This document shows, piece after piece, positions 9,469-18,306 of a DNA stretch of 39,063 bases (positions are counted from its first letter, which is position 1; each line of letters begins with the position of its first letter). The DNA comes from an uncultured bacterium (GTDB taxonomy: Bacteria > Desulfobacterota > DSM-4660 > Desulfatiglandales > CALKZT01). Made by a program: the position numbers and the translations under genes. The notes beneath the pieces are model-generated. The model made no database searches. It saw only the letters and a program-made list of their open reading frames with translations, and was not told where the DNA came from. The stretch lies in NCBI GenBank assembly GCA_938002815.1, contig CALKZT010000010.1, forward strand, positions 1 to 39,063. The letters run 5' to 3'.

Positions 9469-9470
9469 AT

Positions 9471-9510
9471 CCCTATCCTATGGGGGGCTTCTTGTCAACT
9501 GGGGATAGGG
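9471..9510 (-). promoter_or_regulatory. Inverted repeat and possible promoter ahead of the GltD-like gene
   Basis: An 8-bp inverted repeat (CCCTATCC and GGATAGGG, 24 bases apart) lies just upstream of the TTG start. Inside it, on the minus strand, is a perfect TTGACA with only a poor -10 match 17 bases later. It may be an operator/promoter for the downstream redox genes; the evidence is weak. Confidence 0.25.
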
Positions 9511-9525
9511 CCAATACCAGATCTG

Positions 9526-9555
9526 AAAAAGGGCGGCCTCGGCGGGCCACCCTTT
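9526..9555 (-). terminator. Intrinsic terminator after bamI
   Basis: On the minus strand, immediately past the bamI stop, AAAGGGTGGCC pairs with GGCCGCCCTTT (one G-U pair, 6-nt CGCCGA loop) and is followed by further Ts. This is a convincing intrinsic terminator closing the bam operon and separating it from the GltD-like/fdhD/molybdoenzyme genes. Confidence 0.75.
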
Positions 9556-9562
9556 GTATATG

Positions 9563-10192
9563 TTAACAGGCAGTGACTCCCTTTAAGCCCTTTACCTCAA
9601 AGGGAGGCTCCTGGGAATAGAGGCCCTGTGTGAGCACATAAGCTGCCTGCAAATATGAGGTGGGGCAAAGGGGAAAGCATTCCTTGCAGTCCCAGCAGAC
9701 TTTGGATGAGATCTCGGGTATAAAGTTTATCTCCCTGCTGGTTCCCCTGCTTATAAAGGAGAGGGCATTGGCCTTCTTCACCTCGGCACAGTACCTCACA
9801 CACAGGCCACAGAGTATGCAAAAAGAGGGGTGCTTCTCAAAACGATCCTTTTTGGCCCCGTATTCCTTGGCATACTCCTCCAGAATTGGAGAATCGGGTG
9901 CATGGGCAAGCAACAGCTCCAAGATGGTCTTTCTCAGTTTATCCACCTTTGGGGTTCGTGTCCTCACTATCAGCCCCTCTGCCACTGGATAAAGGCAGGA
10001 GGCCACCAGATTGGTCCTCCCCCTCTCTTCCACCTCCACTGTGCAGAGCCTACACCCACCATATGGCTCCAAGGCCTCATGATAGCAAAGGGTAGGGATC
10101 TGAATCCCTACCTTGGAGGCAGCCTCAAGCACTGTCATTCCATCCCTTGCCCTAATCTCTTTACCGTCTATCTGAAGGGTTATCTCTTTCAT
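9563..10192 (-). CDS. bamI: BamI: NuoG N-terminus-like Fe-S subunit of class II benzoyl-CoA reductase
   Basis: A 209-residue protein matching the N-terminal domain of NuoG/HoxU. It has a plant-type [2Fe-2S] domain (TLCYHEALEPYGGCRLC then SCLYP), then the His/Cys [4Fe-4S] segment (around HPSFCILCGLCVRYC) and a second cysteine group (CWDCKECFPLCP). In the Bam complex this type of subunit connects the NADH-dehydrogenase-like module to the rest. Its ATG overlaps the bamH stop by four bases (ATGA), so it is translationally coupled, and it is the last gene before a terminator. Confidence 0.88.
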   Translation of the reverse strand: MKEITLQIDGKEIRARDGMTVLEAASKVGIQIPTLCYHEALEPYGGCRLCTVEVEERGRTNLVASCLYPVAEGLIVRTRTPKVDKLRKTILELLLAHAPDSPILEEYAKEYGAKKDRFEKHPSFCILCGLCVRYCAEVKKANALSFISRGTSREINFIPEISSKVCWDCKECFPLCPTSYLQAAYVLTQGLYSQEPPFEVKGLKGVTAC

Positions 10193-12117
10193 TCCTCTTT
10201 CCCCTTTCTCACAATGGTTCTTTGATCCTCTGGCAATGGTGGTGGAACAGGCTCTCCAGAGATCTTCCTGACCGCCCTAAACTTTGGAGGACACATATCA
10301 AAGCAGGTGCCGCACTTGGTGCATTTGCTCTGATCGATCACGTGTATCTTATTTTTCCCGCCTTCAATTGCCTTTACAGGGCATTTTCTAAAACAGATAC
10401 CGCAGGCCTGGCACTTTTCTGGGTCTATATAGTATGCTATGAGCTCCTTGCATATAAGTGCAGGGCACCTCTTCTCCCTTATGTGTGCTTCGTACTCTTC
10501 CCTAAAATATTTGAGTGTGCTCAAAAAAGGGTTCGCTGCGCTCTTACCAAGGGCACACAGCGATGCGCCAGTCAATACCTCGGCCAGATCCTCCAAGAGC
10601 TCTATGTCTCCCTCATTACCCTCGCCTTTGGTGATATCTGTCAATATCTTGTGCATCTGCCTTAGGCCTTCCCGACAAGGCACACATTTCCCACAGGACT
10701 CATCTGTCAGGAACTCTACAAAGTAGCGTGCCACATCTACCATACAGGTATCCTCATCCATCACGATCATGCCACCAGAGCCCATCATGGACCCTGCCTT
10801 TGTGAGTTCATCAAAGTCCACCTTGAGATCCAACAAAGATTCTGGCAGACATCCCCCCGAAGGACCACCCGTCTGAACTGCCTTGAACCTCTTTCCGTCC
10901 CTTATCCCCCCACCGATCTTGAAGATGATGTCCCTCAGGGTAACCCCCATGGGGACCTCCACAAGACCTGTATTGTTTATCTTACCCACAAGGGAGAAGA
11001 TCTTGGTGCCGGTGCTCCCCTCTGTCCCATACTGCCTAAACCAGTCTGCACCGTTATTGATTATGAGGGGGACATTTGCCCATGTCTCCACATTGTTGAG
11101 GACACTTGGCCTCCCATATATGCCTTTGACCGCAGTCCTTATGTACTTTGGCCTTGGCTCACCCACCCTACCTTCTATGGCGGTCATAAGGGCAGAAGAT
11201 TCTCCTGACACAAATGCACCAGCTCCTTGGTGTACCTTTACCCTGAAGCTAAAGTTAGAGCCAAGGATACCTTCACCCAAAAGGCCATATTCCTCTGCCT
11301 TCTCTATTGCCAGGCTTATATTTTCAAGGGCAAGGGGATACTCTTGTCGCACATAGACAAACCCTTCTGAGGCCCCTACAGCATAGCCCCCAATGATGAG
11401 GCCCTCTAAGACACTATGGGGGTTCCCTTCCAAGACGGCCCTGTCCATAAAGGCCCCTGGGTCCCCCTCGTCTGCATTTACTATCACGTATTTTATGTCT
11501 CCAGGCGCATTTTTAGATGTCTCCCACTTTCTACCCGTGGGAAAACCTGCTCCTCCCCTTCCCCTCAAATTGGAGTCTTTCACCTCTTTTAGGACATCCT
11601 CTGGCTTCATCTGGAACAAGGCCTTGGACAGGGCAGAGTATCCACCAAGAGCGATGTAATCCTCTATGCTTTTGGGATCTATCTTGATGTTCACCCCCAA
11701 AAGGAGCCTTGTCTGGTTCTTGTAAAAGGGGATCTCTGATTCCTTTACTGCCCTTATCTTTCCTGTTGGATCAGAGTAGACCAGCCTTTCCACCACACGT
11801 TTATTAATGAGGGTCTCCCTTACGATCTCTGGCACATCCTCTGGGGTGACATGGAGGTAGCAAGTCTCCTCAGGGTATATCACCACAATAGGTCCCTGTT
11901 CACAGAATCCTGGACAACCAGTACCCTTGGTATCCACATCCACATCTAAACCCTGCTTTGCTATCTCCTCCTTAAAGGAGGCGATCACCTCCCCTGCTCC
12001 TGAGGCAAGGCAACCAGTCCCCGAGCAGACCGACACACAGGGTCTTTGGGGATCCCTCTTTGACAGTATCTCTTGTCTAAGCTTTTCTAAATCTTCAGGC
12101 GATCTTAGCCTTGGCAT
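10189..12117 (-). CDS. bamH: BamH: NuoF-like NAD(H)-binding flavoprotein of class II benzoyl-CoA reductase
   Basis: Domains in order: an N-terminal thioredoxin-like [2Fe-2S] domain (CSGTGCLASG, then GCPGFC), a NuoF FMN/NAD-binding core (LRGRGGAGFPTGRKWE, NADEGDPGAFMDR), an SLBB region, the N3-type [4Fe-4S] motif (SCGKCVPCREG with a later LCALG), and a C-terminal pair of [4Fe-4S] clusters (CQACGICFRKCP, CTKCGTCFDMCP). It is the site where NAD(H) would exchange electrons with the complex. I place the start at the ATG at 12117 because AGGGGAG lies five bases before it; the in-frame ATG at 12135 has no such site and overlaps bamG. This gives 642 residues. Confidence 0.9.
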   Translation of the reverse strand: MPRLRSPEDLEKLRQEILSKRDPQRPCVSVCSGTGCLASGAGEVIASFKEEIAKQGLDVDVDTKGTGCPGFCEQGPIVVIYPEETCYLHVTPEDVPEIVRETLINKRVVERLVYSDPTGKIRAVKESEIPFYKNQTRLLLGVNIKIDPKSIEDYIALGGYSALSKALFQMKPEDVLKEVKDSNLRGRGGAGFPTGRKWETSKNAPGDIKYVIVNADEGDPGAFMDRAVLEGNPHSVLEGLIIGGYAVGASEGFVYVRQEYPLALENISLAIEKAEEYGLLGEGILGSNFSFRVKVHQGAGAFVSGESSALMTAIEGRVGEPRPKYIRTAVKGIYGRPSVLNNVETWANVPLIINNGADWFRQYGTEGSTGTKIFSLVGKINNTGLVEVPMGVTLRDIIFKIGGGIRDGKRFKAVQTGGPSGGCLPESLLDLKVDFDELTKAGSMMGSGGMIVMDEDTCMVDVARYFVEFLTDESCGKCVPCREGLRQMHKILTDITKGEGNEGDIELLEDLAEVLTGASLCALGKSAANPFLSTLKYFREEYEAHIREKRCPALICKELIAYYIDPEKCQACGICFRKCPVKAIEGGKNKIHVIDQSKCTKCGTCFDMCPPKFRAVRKISGEPVPPPLPEDQRTIVRKGKEE

Positions 12118-12127
12118 CTTATCTCCC

Positions 12128-12580
12128 CTACTCATATTGATTAATTACAACATCCACCTGTGAAGGAGAGACCCTCCCGTAGGTCTTTCCGTCCACCTCC
12201 ACAACAGGTCCCAAGGCACAGCAGCCTAAGCAGTTCACGGTCTCGAGGCTGAATTTTAGATCCATGTCGGTCTCGCCTGGTCTTATGCCAACTATGTCTT
12301 CCAAGCGATCCAAAACCCTCGGCGCGCCCCTTACATGGCAGGCAGTTCCCATACACACCCTTACCTGATGCCTACCCTTTGGAACCAGACTAAAGGCCTT
12401 ATAGAAGGTAGTGATGTGTTGGATCCTGCTCATCGGAACATTTAGCCTCTCACTGACTCTAGCCAAGACCTCCTTTGGGAGCCAGTGGTTCTCGCTCTGC
12501 AGCTGAAGCAGTATCTGTATTAATGCCCCTTCTTCCGCATTGTATTTGTCTATGATCTCGTCAACCCTTTTGATATCCAT
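12128..12580 (-). CDS. bamG: BamG: NuoE-like [2Fe-2S] subunit of class II benzoyl-CoA reductase
   Basis: A 150-residue thioredoxin-like ferredoxin of the NuoE/HoxE family. A helical N-terminal part is followed by the four cluster cysteines in the motifs CMGTACHVRGA and CLGCCALGP. It pairs with BamH in the NADH-dehydrogenase-like module. The ATG at 12580 is preferred over the GTG two codons upstream because the AGGAGC site is then about seven bases away rather than one or two. The gene sits in the conserved bamF-bamG-bamH order. Confidence 0.9.
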   Translation of the reverse strand: MDIKRVDEIIDKYNAEEGALIQILLQLQSENHWLPKEVLARVSERLNVPMSRIQHITTFYKAFSLVPKGRHQVRVCMGTACHVRGAPRVLDRLEDIVGIRPGETDMDLKFSLETVNCLGCCALGPVVEVDGKTYGRVSPSQVDVVINQYE

Positions 12581-12604
12581 TCCCACGCTCCTAATAGAGT
12601 TGCA

Positions 12605-12625
12605 TGGCCCTGATCCTCAGGGCCA
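12605..12625 (-). other. Stable hairpin in the bamF-bamG gap
   Basis: The 47-base gap between bamF and bamG contains a perfect 9-bp stem (TGGCCCTGA with TCAGGGCCA) around a 3-nt loop. No T-run follows, so it is unlikely to be a terminator. It could stabilise or mark processing of the operon mRNA. Confidence 0.5.
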
Positions 12626-12627
12626 AT

Positions 12628-13389
12628 CTACTGGACAAGGGTATAGCCCCTAACGGGTTCTTGATACGTTATAAGCCCCTGCCTGGATAGATAATTTACA
12701 TACTTGGCAACCTCAGAAGATCCCAAACCCACTTCATCTGCTATCTGGTTGGTGGAAAGAATTTTTTCCCTTAAAAGGCCTACAATCTCACTCATAATGA
12801 GCCTATCGACTATGAGTTCTCTTATAAGCCTTTTGGTGTCTTCCCTCTGGAAGTATTTTATGTGATCCTCTTCTGTCTTTAGATCTGTCCTAAGCCTTTC
12901 CCTCTCCACCAGTCTTACATAGGGAACAATCCTCTGGGCTGCTTCAAATTTTTTATCCAAATTCTTTCCCCTCTTTTCCCCTAAGGGGCCCAGCCTTCTT
13001 ATGGTCTCTGTAAATTTATTTACGTATTCCACAAATTTCTGTCCGTCGCTTGAATTCATAAATTTTATGGTAACCCTTTCAGGTTCTATCCCCATATGTT
13101 CTAATATCTGCTTTGCTATCAGTACATTCTTCAGCGCTGAATAATTGCCATGGGTTATGTAGTTACACTCTCCCAAACGGCATGCACCCACAAAAACACC
13201 ATCCATGCCATTGGAAAATGCCCTAAAAATGTATGATAAATCTACTTTCCCCGTACACATAACCCTTATCAGCCTTATCTCATTTGTATACTGTAGTCTG
13301 GAAACTCCAGCCATATCAGCAGCCCCGTACCCTCACCAATGGCATACGAAGCCCACAATCTTTGGCCTATATCTTTCAGCTGGGCTCAT
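12628..13389 (-). CDS. bamF: BamF: selenocysteine-containing MvhD-like subunit of class II benzoyl-CoA reductase
   Basis: Read through one TGA codon (13335-13333) this is a 253-residue protein. The ATG at 13389 is preceded by an excellent AAGGAGGTGA site, 15 bases after the bamE stop, whereas the ATG at 13314 would omit the conserved N-terminus. Residues 11-29 read IVGFVCHW-U-GYGAADMAG, matching the MvhD/FlpD motif normally CNWCSY, with TGA exactly at the second cysteine. A hairpin follows at SECIS distance. The MvhD domain continues with the conserved segments SRLQY, VMCTGKVD and CRLGECNY. MvhD-type subunits carry electrons to HdrA-type flavoproteins. The last 60 or so residues (STNQIADEVGLGSSEVAKYV) look like a winged helix-turn-helix, an extension beyond the usual 140 or so residues of MvhD. 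Confidence 0.9.
13298..13310 (-). promoter_or_regulatory. Candidate bacterial SECIS hairpin of bamF
   Basis: CTGGA and TCCAG form a 5-bp stem with a GTT loop. The loop begins 28 nt after the in-frame TGA, inside the usual bacterial window of roughly 16-37 nt, and starts with G as SelB-binding hairpins do. The match is by eye; no folding energy was computed. Confidence 0.6.
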
Positions 13390-13404
13390 TTGCTTCACCT
13401 CCTT

Positions 13405-16400
13405 CTATTCACCTACTGCTCTATCGAGTTCTGCCAATATATCTGTCTCCCCTTTTGCGGCATCCAGTTGTGCCATGATCTGTCCGTCTTTGAAGTGCTG
13501 CAGCTGAACTGCTCCAGTGGGACATTTGGTGGTGCAGAGTCCGTCCCCTTTACAGAGGACCGGATTTACCCTTGCTTTCTTACCCTTTGGGGTCTCTTCA
13601 AAACTTATGGCACCGTAATTACAAACTGTTATACATGCACCGCATGAGATACAGGCATTCTGGTCCACCAGCGCCACCGCACCAGAGGCAGTAACGGTCT
13701 CTTTGCTGAGGAGGGTCATGGCCCTCCCTGCTGCACCGTATGCCTGGTTTATCACCTCTTGGATGTGCTTGGGATAGTGTGCTGAACCACACACAAACAC
13801 TCCGTCTGTACCAAAATCCACTGGTCGTAATTTCACATGGGCCTCTTTGTAAAAATTGTCGAGACCCACTGTGGCATTGAATTTCAATGCAGTCTCTTCC
13901 ACTCCTTCAGGTGCCACTACGGCGACTGCCAAAGAGAGAAGGTCTGTGTCTATCTCAAGCTGATTTCCGAGTATCTCATCTTCCACAGTAACCCTGAGAG
14001 TACCCTCATCAGTGACTCCTACCAATGGTGGACTTTGGGGTTCATACCTGATAAATCTTATCCCTTTGTCAGAGGCAAGACGATAGTAGTCTTCCCTAAA
14101 CCCATAAGTTCTGATATCCCTAAAGAGGATGTAGATATCCACATCGGGCCTTAGCTCTTTCAGTTTTAGGGCATTCTTTATGGATTGACTGCAGCAAATC
14201 CTTGAACAGTAGTTCCGCTCCTCATTTCTGCTTCCCACACACTGGATCATCACCACCGTATTCAAATCCTTTAGACTCTCATCCCCCTTGGCGAGTCTCT
14301 CTTCCAATTCCAGGTTTGTCATTACCCTTGGGTCCTGACCATATAGGTACTCTTTTGGTCTGTATTCAGTAGCACCAGTAGCAAGGATGGTTGCACCGTG
14401 CTTTATCTCCTTTACAAAACCATCCGATTGGACTCTTGTAACAAAATTCCCCACATAACCGGTGGCGTTTAGGATCCTTGCATTGGTAATCACATGAACA
14501 AGGGGATGGGCATATACCTCTTTTATCAAATCCCTTAAAAACCCCTGAACATCAAGGCCCTCTAAGGTGTAATGGAGTCTCCTCACAATACCTCCCAGCT
14601 CCTTTTCCCTTTCCACCAGATATACCTCATGGCCCTGCTTGGCGAGGCTCAAGGCAGTGGTCATTCCAGCAACCCCCCCTCCCACCACCAGGGCGGTCTT
14701 GTTCACCTGGAGTTCGTATTCTCCAAGGGGTTCAAGCCTCACCGCCCTTGCCCAAGACATGCGGACCAGGTCCTTTGCCTTTTTGGTGGCCTCCTCCTTT
14801 TCCATAGAGTGGACCCAGGAGCAGTGTTCTCTGATATTGGCAAATTCAAAGAAGTACTGATTCAGCCCTGCCTCCCTCAAGGAGTCCCTAAAGGTGGGCT
14901 CATGGGTCCTGGGGGTACAGGCGGCCACTATCACCCTGTTTAGGCCCTTTTCTTTTATCACATCCGTGATCTGTTTTGCAGAGTCTGTGGAACAGGAAAA
15001 GAGTTGTTCCTGGGCATGGACCACATGGGGCAACTTGGAGGCATACTCCACCACCTCTGGTACATTTACTACCCGACCTATATTGGCACCGCAGTGGCAT
15101 ACAAATACACCCACTTTGGGCTCCTCCTTTGCCACCTCCTTCTCCTCCGGATAGACCCTCTCAGTGGCCAGTTTTCCCTTTCTGTGTTTCAGCAATTGCC
15201 CTGTCTGGGATACTGCACCACTTGCTGTGAATACCGATTCCGGTATATCTGTGGGCCCTTGGAAGGTCCCGCTCACAAATACTCCAGGACGAGAGGTCTG
15301 AATCAGGTTAAAGGGCTCTGTCTTGGAAAAACCGTGCTCCTCTAATTCTATCCCCAACTTTTGGGCCAGCTCCTTGGAATATTTGGGTGGGTTCAGGCCC
15401 ACAGACAGGACCACAAGGTCGAAATCCTCTTCCACAACCCCATTGGGTGTAGCATATCTTATAAAGACATTCTTGGTCACAGGGTCTTCCCTGGAGATGG
15501 TGACATAACTCCTTATAAACCTAATGCCGGAGAGGTTTTTCGCCCTCTCATAAAATCTCTCAAAGTCCTTTCCATAAGACCTGATATCATTGTGGAACAC
15601 AGTGCACTCAGCAGAACTGTCGTGATCCTTTGTTAAGATTACCTGTTTTTGGGTATAGGTACAGCAGACCGCAGAGCAATAACTGTTATTACCAGGTGTC
15701 ACCCTCCTTGAACCCACACACTGTACCCATGCTATCTTGTGCGGATGCCTTTGGTCAGAAGGTCTTCTTATCTCACCCTCATATGGACCTGTGGAACTTA
15801 GAAGCCTTTCAAAGTCCATGCTGGTTACAACATTTCCGAATATGCCATACTTATATTCGGTAACAACCCTTGGATCATAGGGTTCAAAGCCAGGGGCAAG
15901 AATTATCGCTCCTACATTGATTTGATCGAGCTGGTCCTTTTGCCTGAAGTCTATAGCATCGTTTTCACACACTGTTTCGCATATTCCGCATTTCTTTTCC
16001 TTTAGATATAGGCAGCTTTGGTCAATATAGGTGATGAGTGGAATTGCCTGTGAAAAATAAATGTGCACTGCCTTGCTCTTGCCTATCTCTTGATTAAAAG
16101 GATCAGGCACCATCACAGGGCAGTATTCAACACACGTAGTACAGCCGGTACATTTATCTTCCCTTATGTACCTGGCCTTTTTGAGAAGTGTCACCTTAAA
16201 ATCTCCCACCTCACCAGAGACACCTTCCACCTCAGTATAGGTGAGTACCTCTATATTAGGATGCCGGCCTACCTCGACCAGTTTGGGTGAGAGTATTCAG
16301 GTAGAGCACTCATTGGTGGGAAAGGTCTTGTCCAGTTGTGCCATGTGGCCGCCTATAGATGGCGCCCTCTCCACCAGATACACCTTGAAGCCCTGATTTG

Positions 16401-16515
16401 CCAGGTCCAAGGAGGCCTGGATTCCGCTGATACCTCCCCCCAATACCATTACGTCCCCGTATTTTTTGCCTGTCACGAGCCTGTGGAGCTGTCTTAACTC
16501 TATTACTTTGGCCAT
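13405..16515 (-). CDS. bamE: BamE: selenocysteine-containing tandem HdrA-like flavoprotein of class II benzoyl-CoA reductase
   Basis: Two adjacent open frames (16515-16297 and 16230-13405) join into one 1036-residue protein if TGA at 16299-16297 is read as Sec73. The join restores the HdrA signature [34 protein letters not shown], where the Sec site is normally the last Cys of a CxxC pair. Domains: FAD fold (VLGGGISGIQASLDL), the Cys/Sec motif, ferredoxin motifs (CTGCTTCVEYC, CGICETVCEN), a second HdrA-type half starting FVCHCGANIG with its own FAD fold (ALVVGGGVAGMTTAL), and a C-terminal double ferredoxin (CISCGACITVC, CTTKC). The second half lacks the Cys/Sec motif. BamE is the probable bifurcating or distributing flavoprotein of the complex. 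ATG start with GGGAGGG upstream. Confidence 0.92.
16264..16281 (-). promoter_or_regulatory. Candidate bacterial SECIS hairpin of bamE
   Basis: CTGGTC pairs with GGCCGG (6 bp with two G-U pairs) around the loop GAGGTA. The loop begins 22 nt after the in-frame TGA and starts with G, as expected for SelB recognition. Spacing is close to that of the bamF hairpin. Confidence 0.6.
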
Positions 16516-16541
16516 AGTACCCTCCCTAAACAGAGGCCCAT

Positions 16542-17699
16542 TTACATGACCTCTTCCACTATCTCTGTTATGTCCTTAATCTGAAGCTTATCTTCCAAGT
16601 TCAAAACCACCCTACCATCCTCAAAATTGGTAATACAGTAAGGGCAGGCCGTCACTAATACCTCTGCCCCCACTTCAACTGCCTGTTGCAATCTGAGATT
16701 GGAAAACCTCTCCTCCTTTGGAGTCTCCATCCAGATCCTGCCCCCCCCACCGCCGCAGCAGAGGCTATCCTCCCTAAAGTCAGGGAGCTCCAAGAGGGTA
16801 AGGCCAGGGATCCTCTTTAGGACCTCCCTGGGCTCCTCATATATATCGTTGTGTCTCCCAAGGTAGCAAGGATCGTGATATGCCACCCTCCTGTTATACT
16901 GGCCCTTTATTTTGAGTTTGCCTTCCTCCAAGAGGCCAAATAGGTATTGGGTTACGTGTAATATCTCAAAATTTACCCTGAACTCCGGATATTCGTTCTT
17001 GAATGTATGGTAACAATGAGGGGATGTGGCTATGATCTTTTTCACCCCGGCATCTATGAAATTTTTGATGTTCTCCTTTGCAAGGCGCCTAAAAAGCTCT
17101 TCATCCCCTGCCTTCCTTATGCTCTCCCCGCAACAGTTCTCTCCCTCTCCTATGACCCCAAACTGCGTCTCTGTAGCACTTAGGATCTTTGCTGTGGCCA
17201 TCGCCACCCTTTTAAGCCTCTTGTCATAGCTAGGGTAACAGCATGGGAAATATAGATATTCGATCCCCTCTTCAAAGGGAGGCACATCTATCTCTTGGGT
17301 CCAATTGGCTCTTTTTGTCCTGTCCTCGCCAAAGGGATTTCCTTGGGCCACTAGACCCGCCGCAATGGTCTTTATGGGCTTTACGGGATTGGGAAAAACC
17401 CCATACTGGGTTGCAAGCCTCCTTAACCCCACACCCACCTCTATCTGATTTACACCCCTTGGGCACCTCTGGGGGCACTTGCCACAGGTGGTACATCTCC
17501 AAATCTCTTCATTCTCTATCTCTGCAAGGCCAAAGCTTGCCTGCCTAACAATCCTCCTGATGCTGAAGTCCCTAACCCTGTTCCAAGGGCAAGTGGTGTC
17601 ACACAACCCGCATTGGAAACAGTACCTCTGCGTCTTAGCACCACTCTCCTTTATGGCCTCCACTATCTCTTTGTATTCGGATAGATTCACGCTCTCCAC
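16542..17699 (-). CDS. bamD: BamD: HdrD-like Fe-S oxidoreductase subunit of class II benzoyl-CoA reductase
   Basis: A 385-residue HdrC-HdrB fusion. The N-terminal ferredoxin part has CFQCGLCDTTCP and CTTCGKCPQRCP; the C-terminal part has two cysteine-rich CCG domains (PCCYPSYD with NCCGE, and DPCYLGRHN with LCCGGGGGR). CCG domains in heterodisulfide reductase hold unusual [4Fe-4S] clusters. In the Bam complex the subunit should link BamE with the BamBC catalytic pair. The start is GTG at 17699, seven bases after an AGGAGG site. Gene order with bamC and bamE is as in known class II clusters. Confidence 0.9.
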   Translation of the reverse strand: MESVNLSEYKEIVEAIKESGAKTQRYCFQCGLCDTTCPWNRVRDFSIRRIVRQASFGLAEIENEEIWRCTTCGKCPQRCPRGVNQIEVGVGLRRLATQYGVFPNPVKPIKTIAAGLVAQGNPFGEDRTKRANWTQEIDVPPFEEGIEYLYFPCCYPSYDKRLKRVAMATAKILSATETQFGVIGEGENCCGESIRKAGDEELFRRLAKENIKNFIDAGVKKIIATSPHCYHTFKNEYPEFRVNFEILHVTQYLFGLLEEGKLKIKGQYNRRVAYHDPCYLGRHNDIYEEPREVLKRIPGLTLLELPDFREDSLCCGGGGGRIWMETPKEERFSNLRLQQAVEVGAEVLVTACPYCITNFEDGRVVLNLEDKLQIKDITEIVEEVM

Positions 17700-17729
17700 A
17701 GCACACCCTCCTAAGAAATACCTTTTGGG

Positions 17730-18284
17730 TTAGGAAGACTTACTCATCCTGGCAAGACCGTCCAAGACCTTCTCCATCCCGAACTTATCCACCAAGGACT
17801 CTATGGCTACTTCTACCTCATCAAACTCAGGCTGATCCTCCACTTCTTCCTCCCTTTCTTCATAGATGAGGGCATCTGCAAGACACCACTTTACACACAT
17901 GGGTTTCTCCAAAGGCGGATCGCTTTCGCAGACATCACACTTCAATGGAAGCCCCGAATCAGGTTCCTTGAAGAGATCCCTGGAAGGACATGTGGCACCA
18001 CAGAAACTACACACACTCATATCCTCATCATAGGCACTCTGATCATTGCCGTTGATCCTGTACATGTGCCTGGCAGCGCACTCTGATTTCGTATAAAAGG
18101 TGCCAAAAACAGGCACAAAGACATTCTTTAGCTCATCCCTGTACACTCTGACTCGAGACCTTGCGGGGTTCACTGCACCATACTTGGGTTTTGCATGATA
18201 GGCAGCGCATGCCACTTCACATGCCCTACAACCATGGCATTTGTCCAAATCTACCTTGATTATCTTTACCGTTTTCTTAGCCAC
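17730..18284 (-). CDS. bamC: BamC: ferredoxin-like partner of BamB
   Basis: A 184-residue protein with cysteine groups CHGCRACEVAC, CAARHMY, CSFCGATCPSRD, CDVCESDPPLEKPMCVKWC, enough for about three [4Fe-4S] clusters. BamC transfers electrons into the tungsten subunit BamB, whose gene lies 22 bases upstream. The C-terminal tail is strongly acidic (EEREEEVEDQPEFDEVEV). The start is GTG at 18284, six bases after AAGGAG. Neighbourhood and layout match BamC closely. Confidence 0.9.
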   Translation of the reverse strand: MAKKTVKIIKVDLDKCHGCRACEVACAAYHAKPKYGAVNPARSRVRVYRDELKNVFVPVFGTFYTKSECAARHMYRINGNDQSAYDEDMSVCSFCGATCPSRDLFKEPDSGLPLKCDVCESDPPLEKPMCVKWCLADALIYEEREEEVEDQPEFDEVEVAIESLVDKFGMEKVLDGLARMSKSS

Positions 18285-18306
18285 GACACACTCCTTATAT
18301 GTTCGG

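Noticed and set aside
16231-16515. A separate 72-residue truncated FAD protein followed by a shorter HdrA gene
   Set aside because: The frame is the same on both sides of one TGA, and the HdrA signature continues across it without loss, so one selenoprotein gene explains it better.
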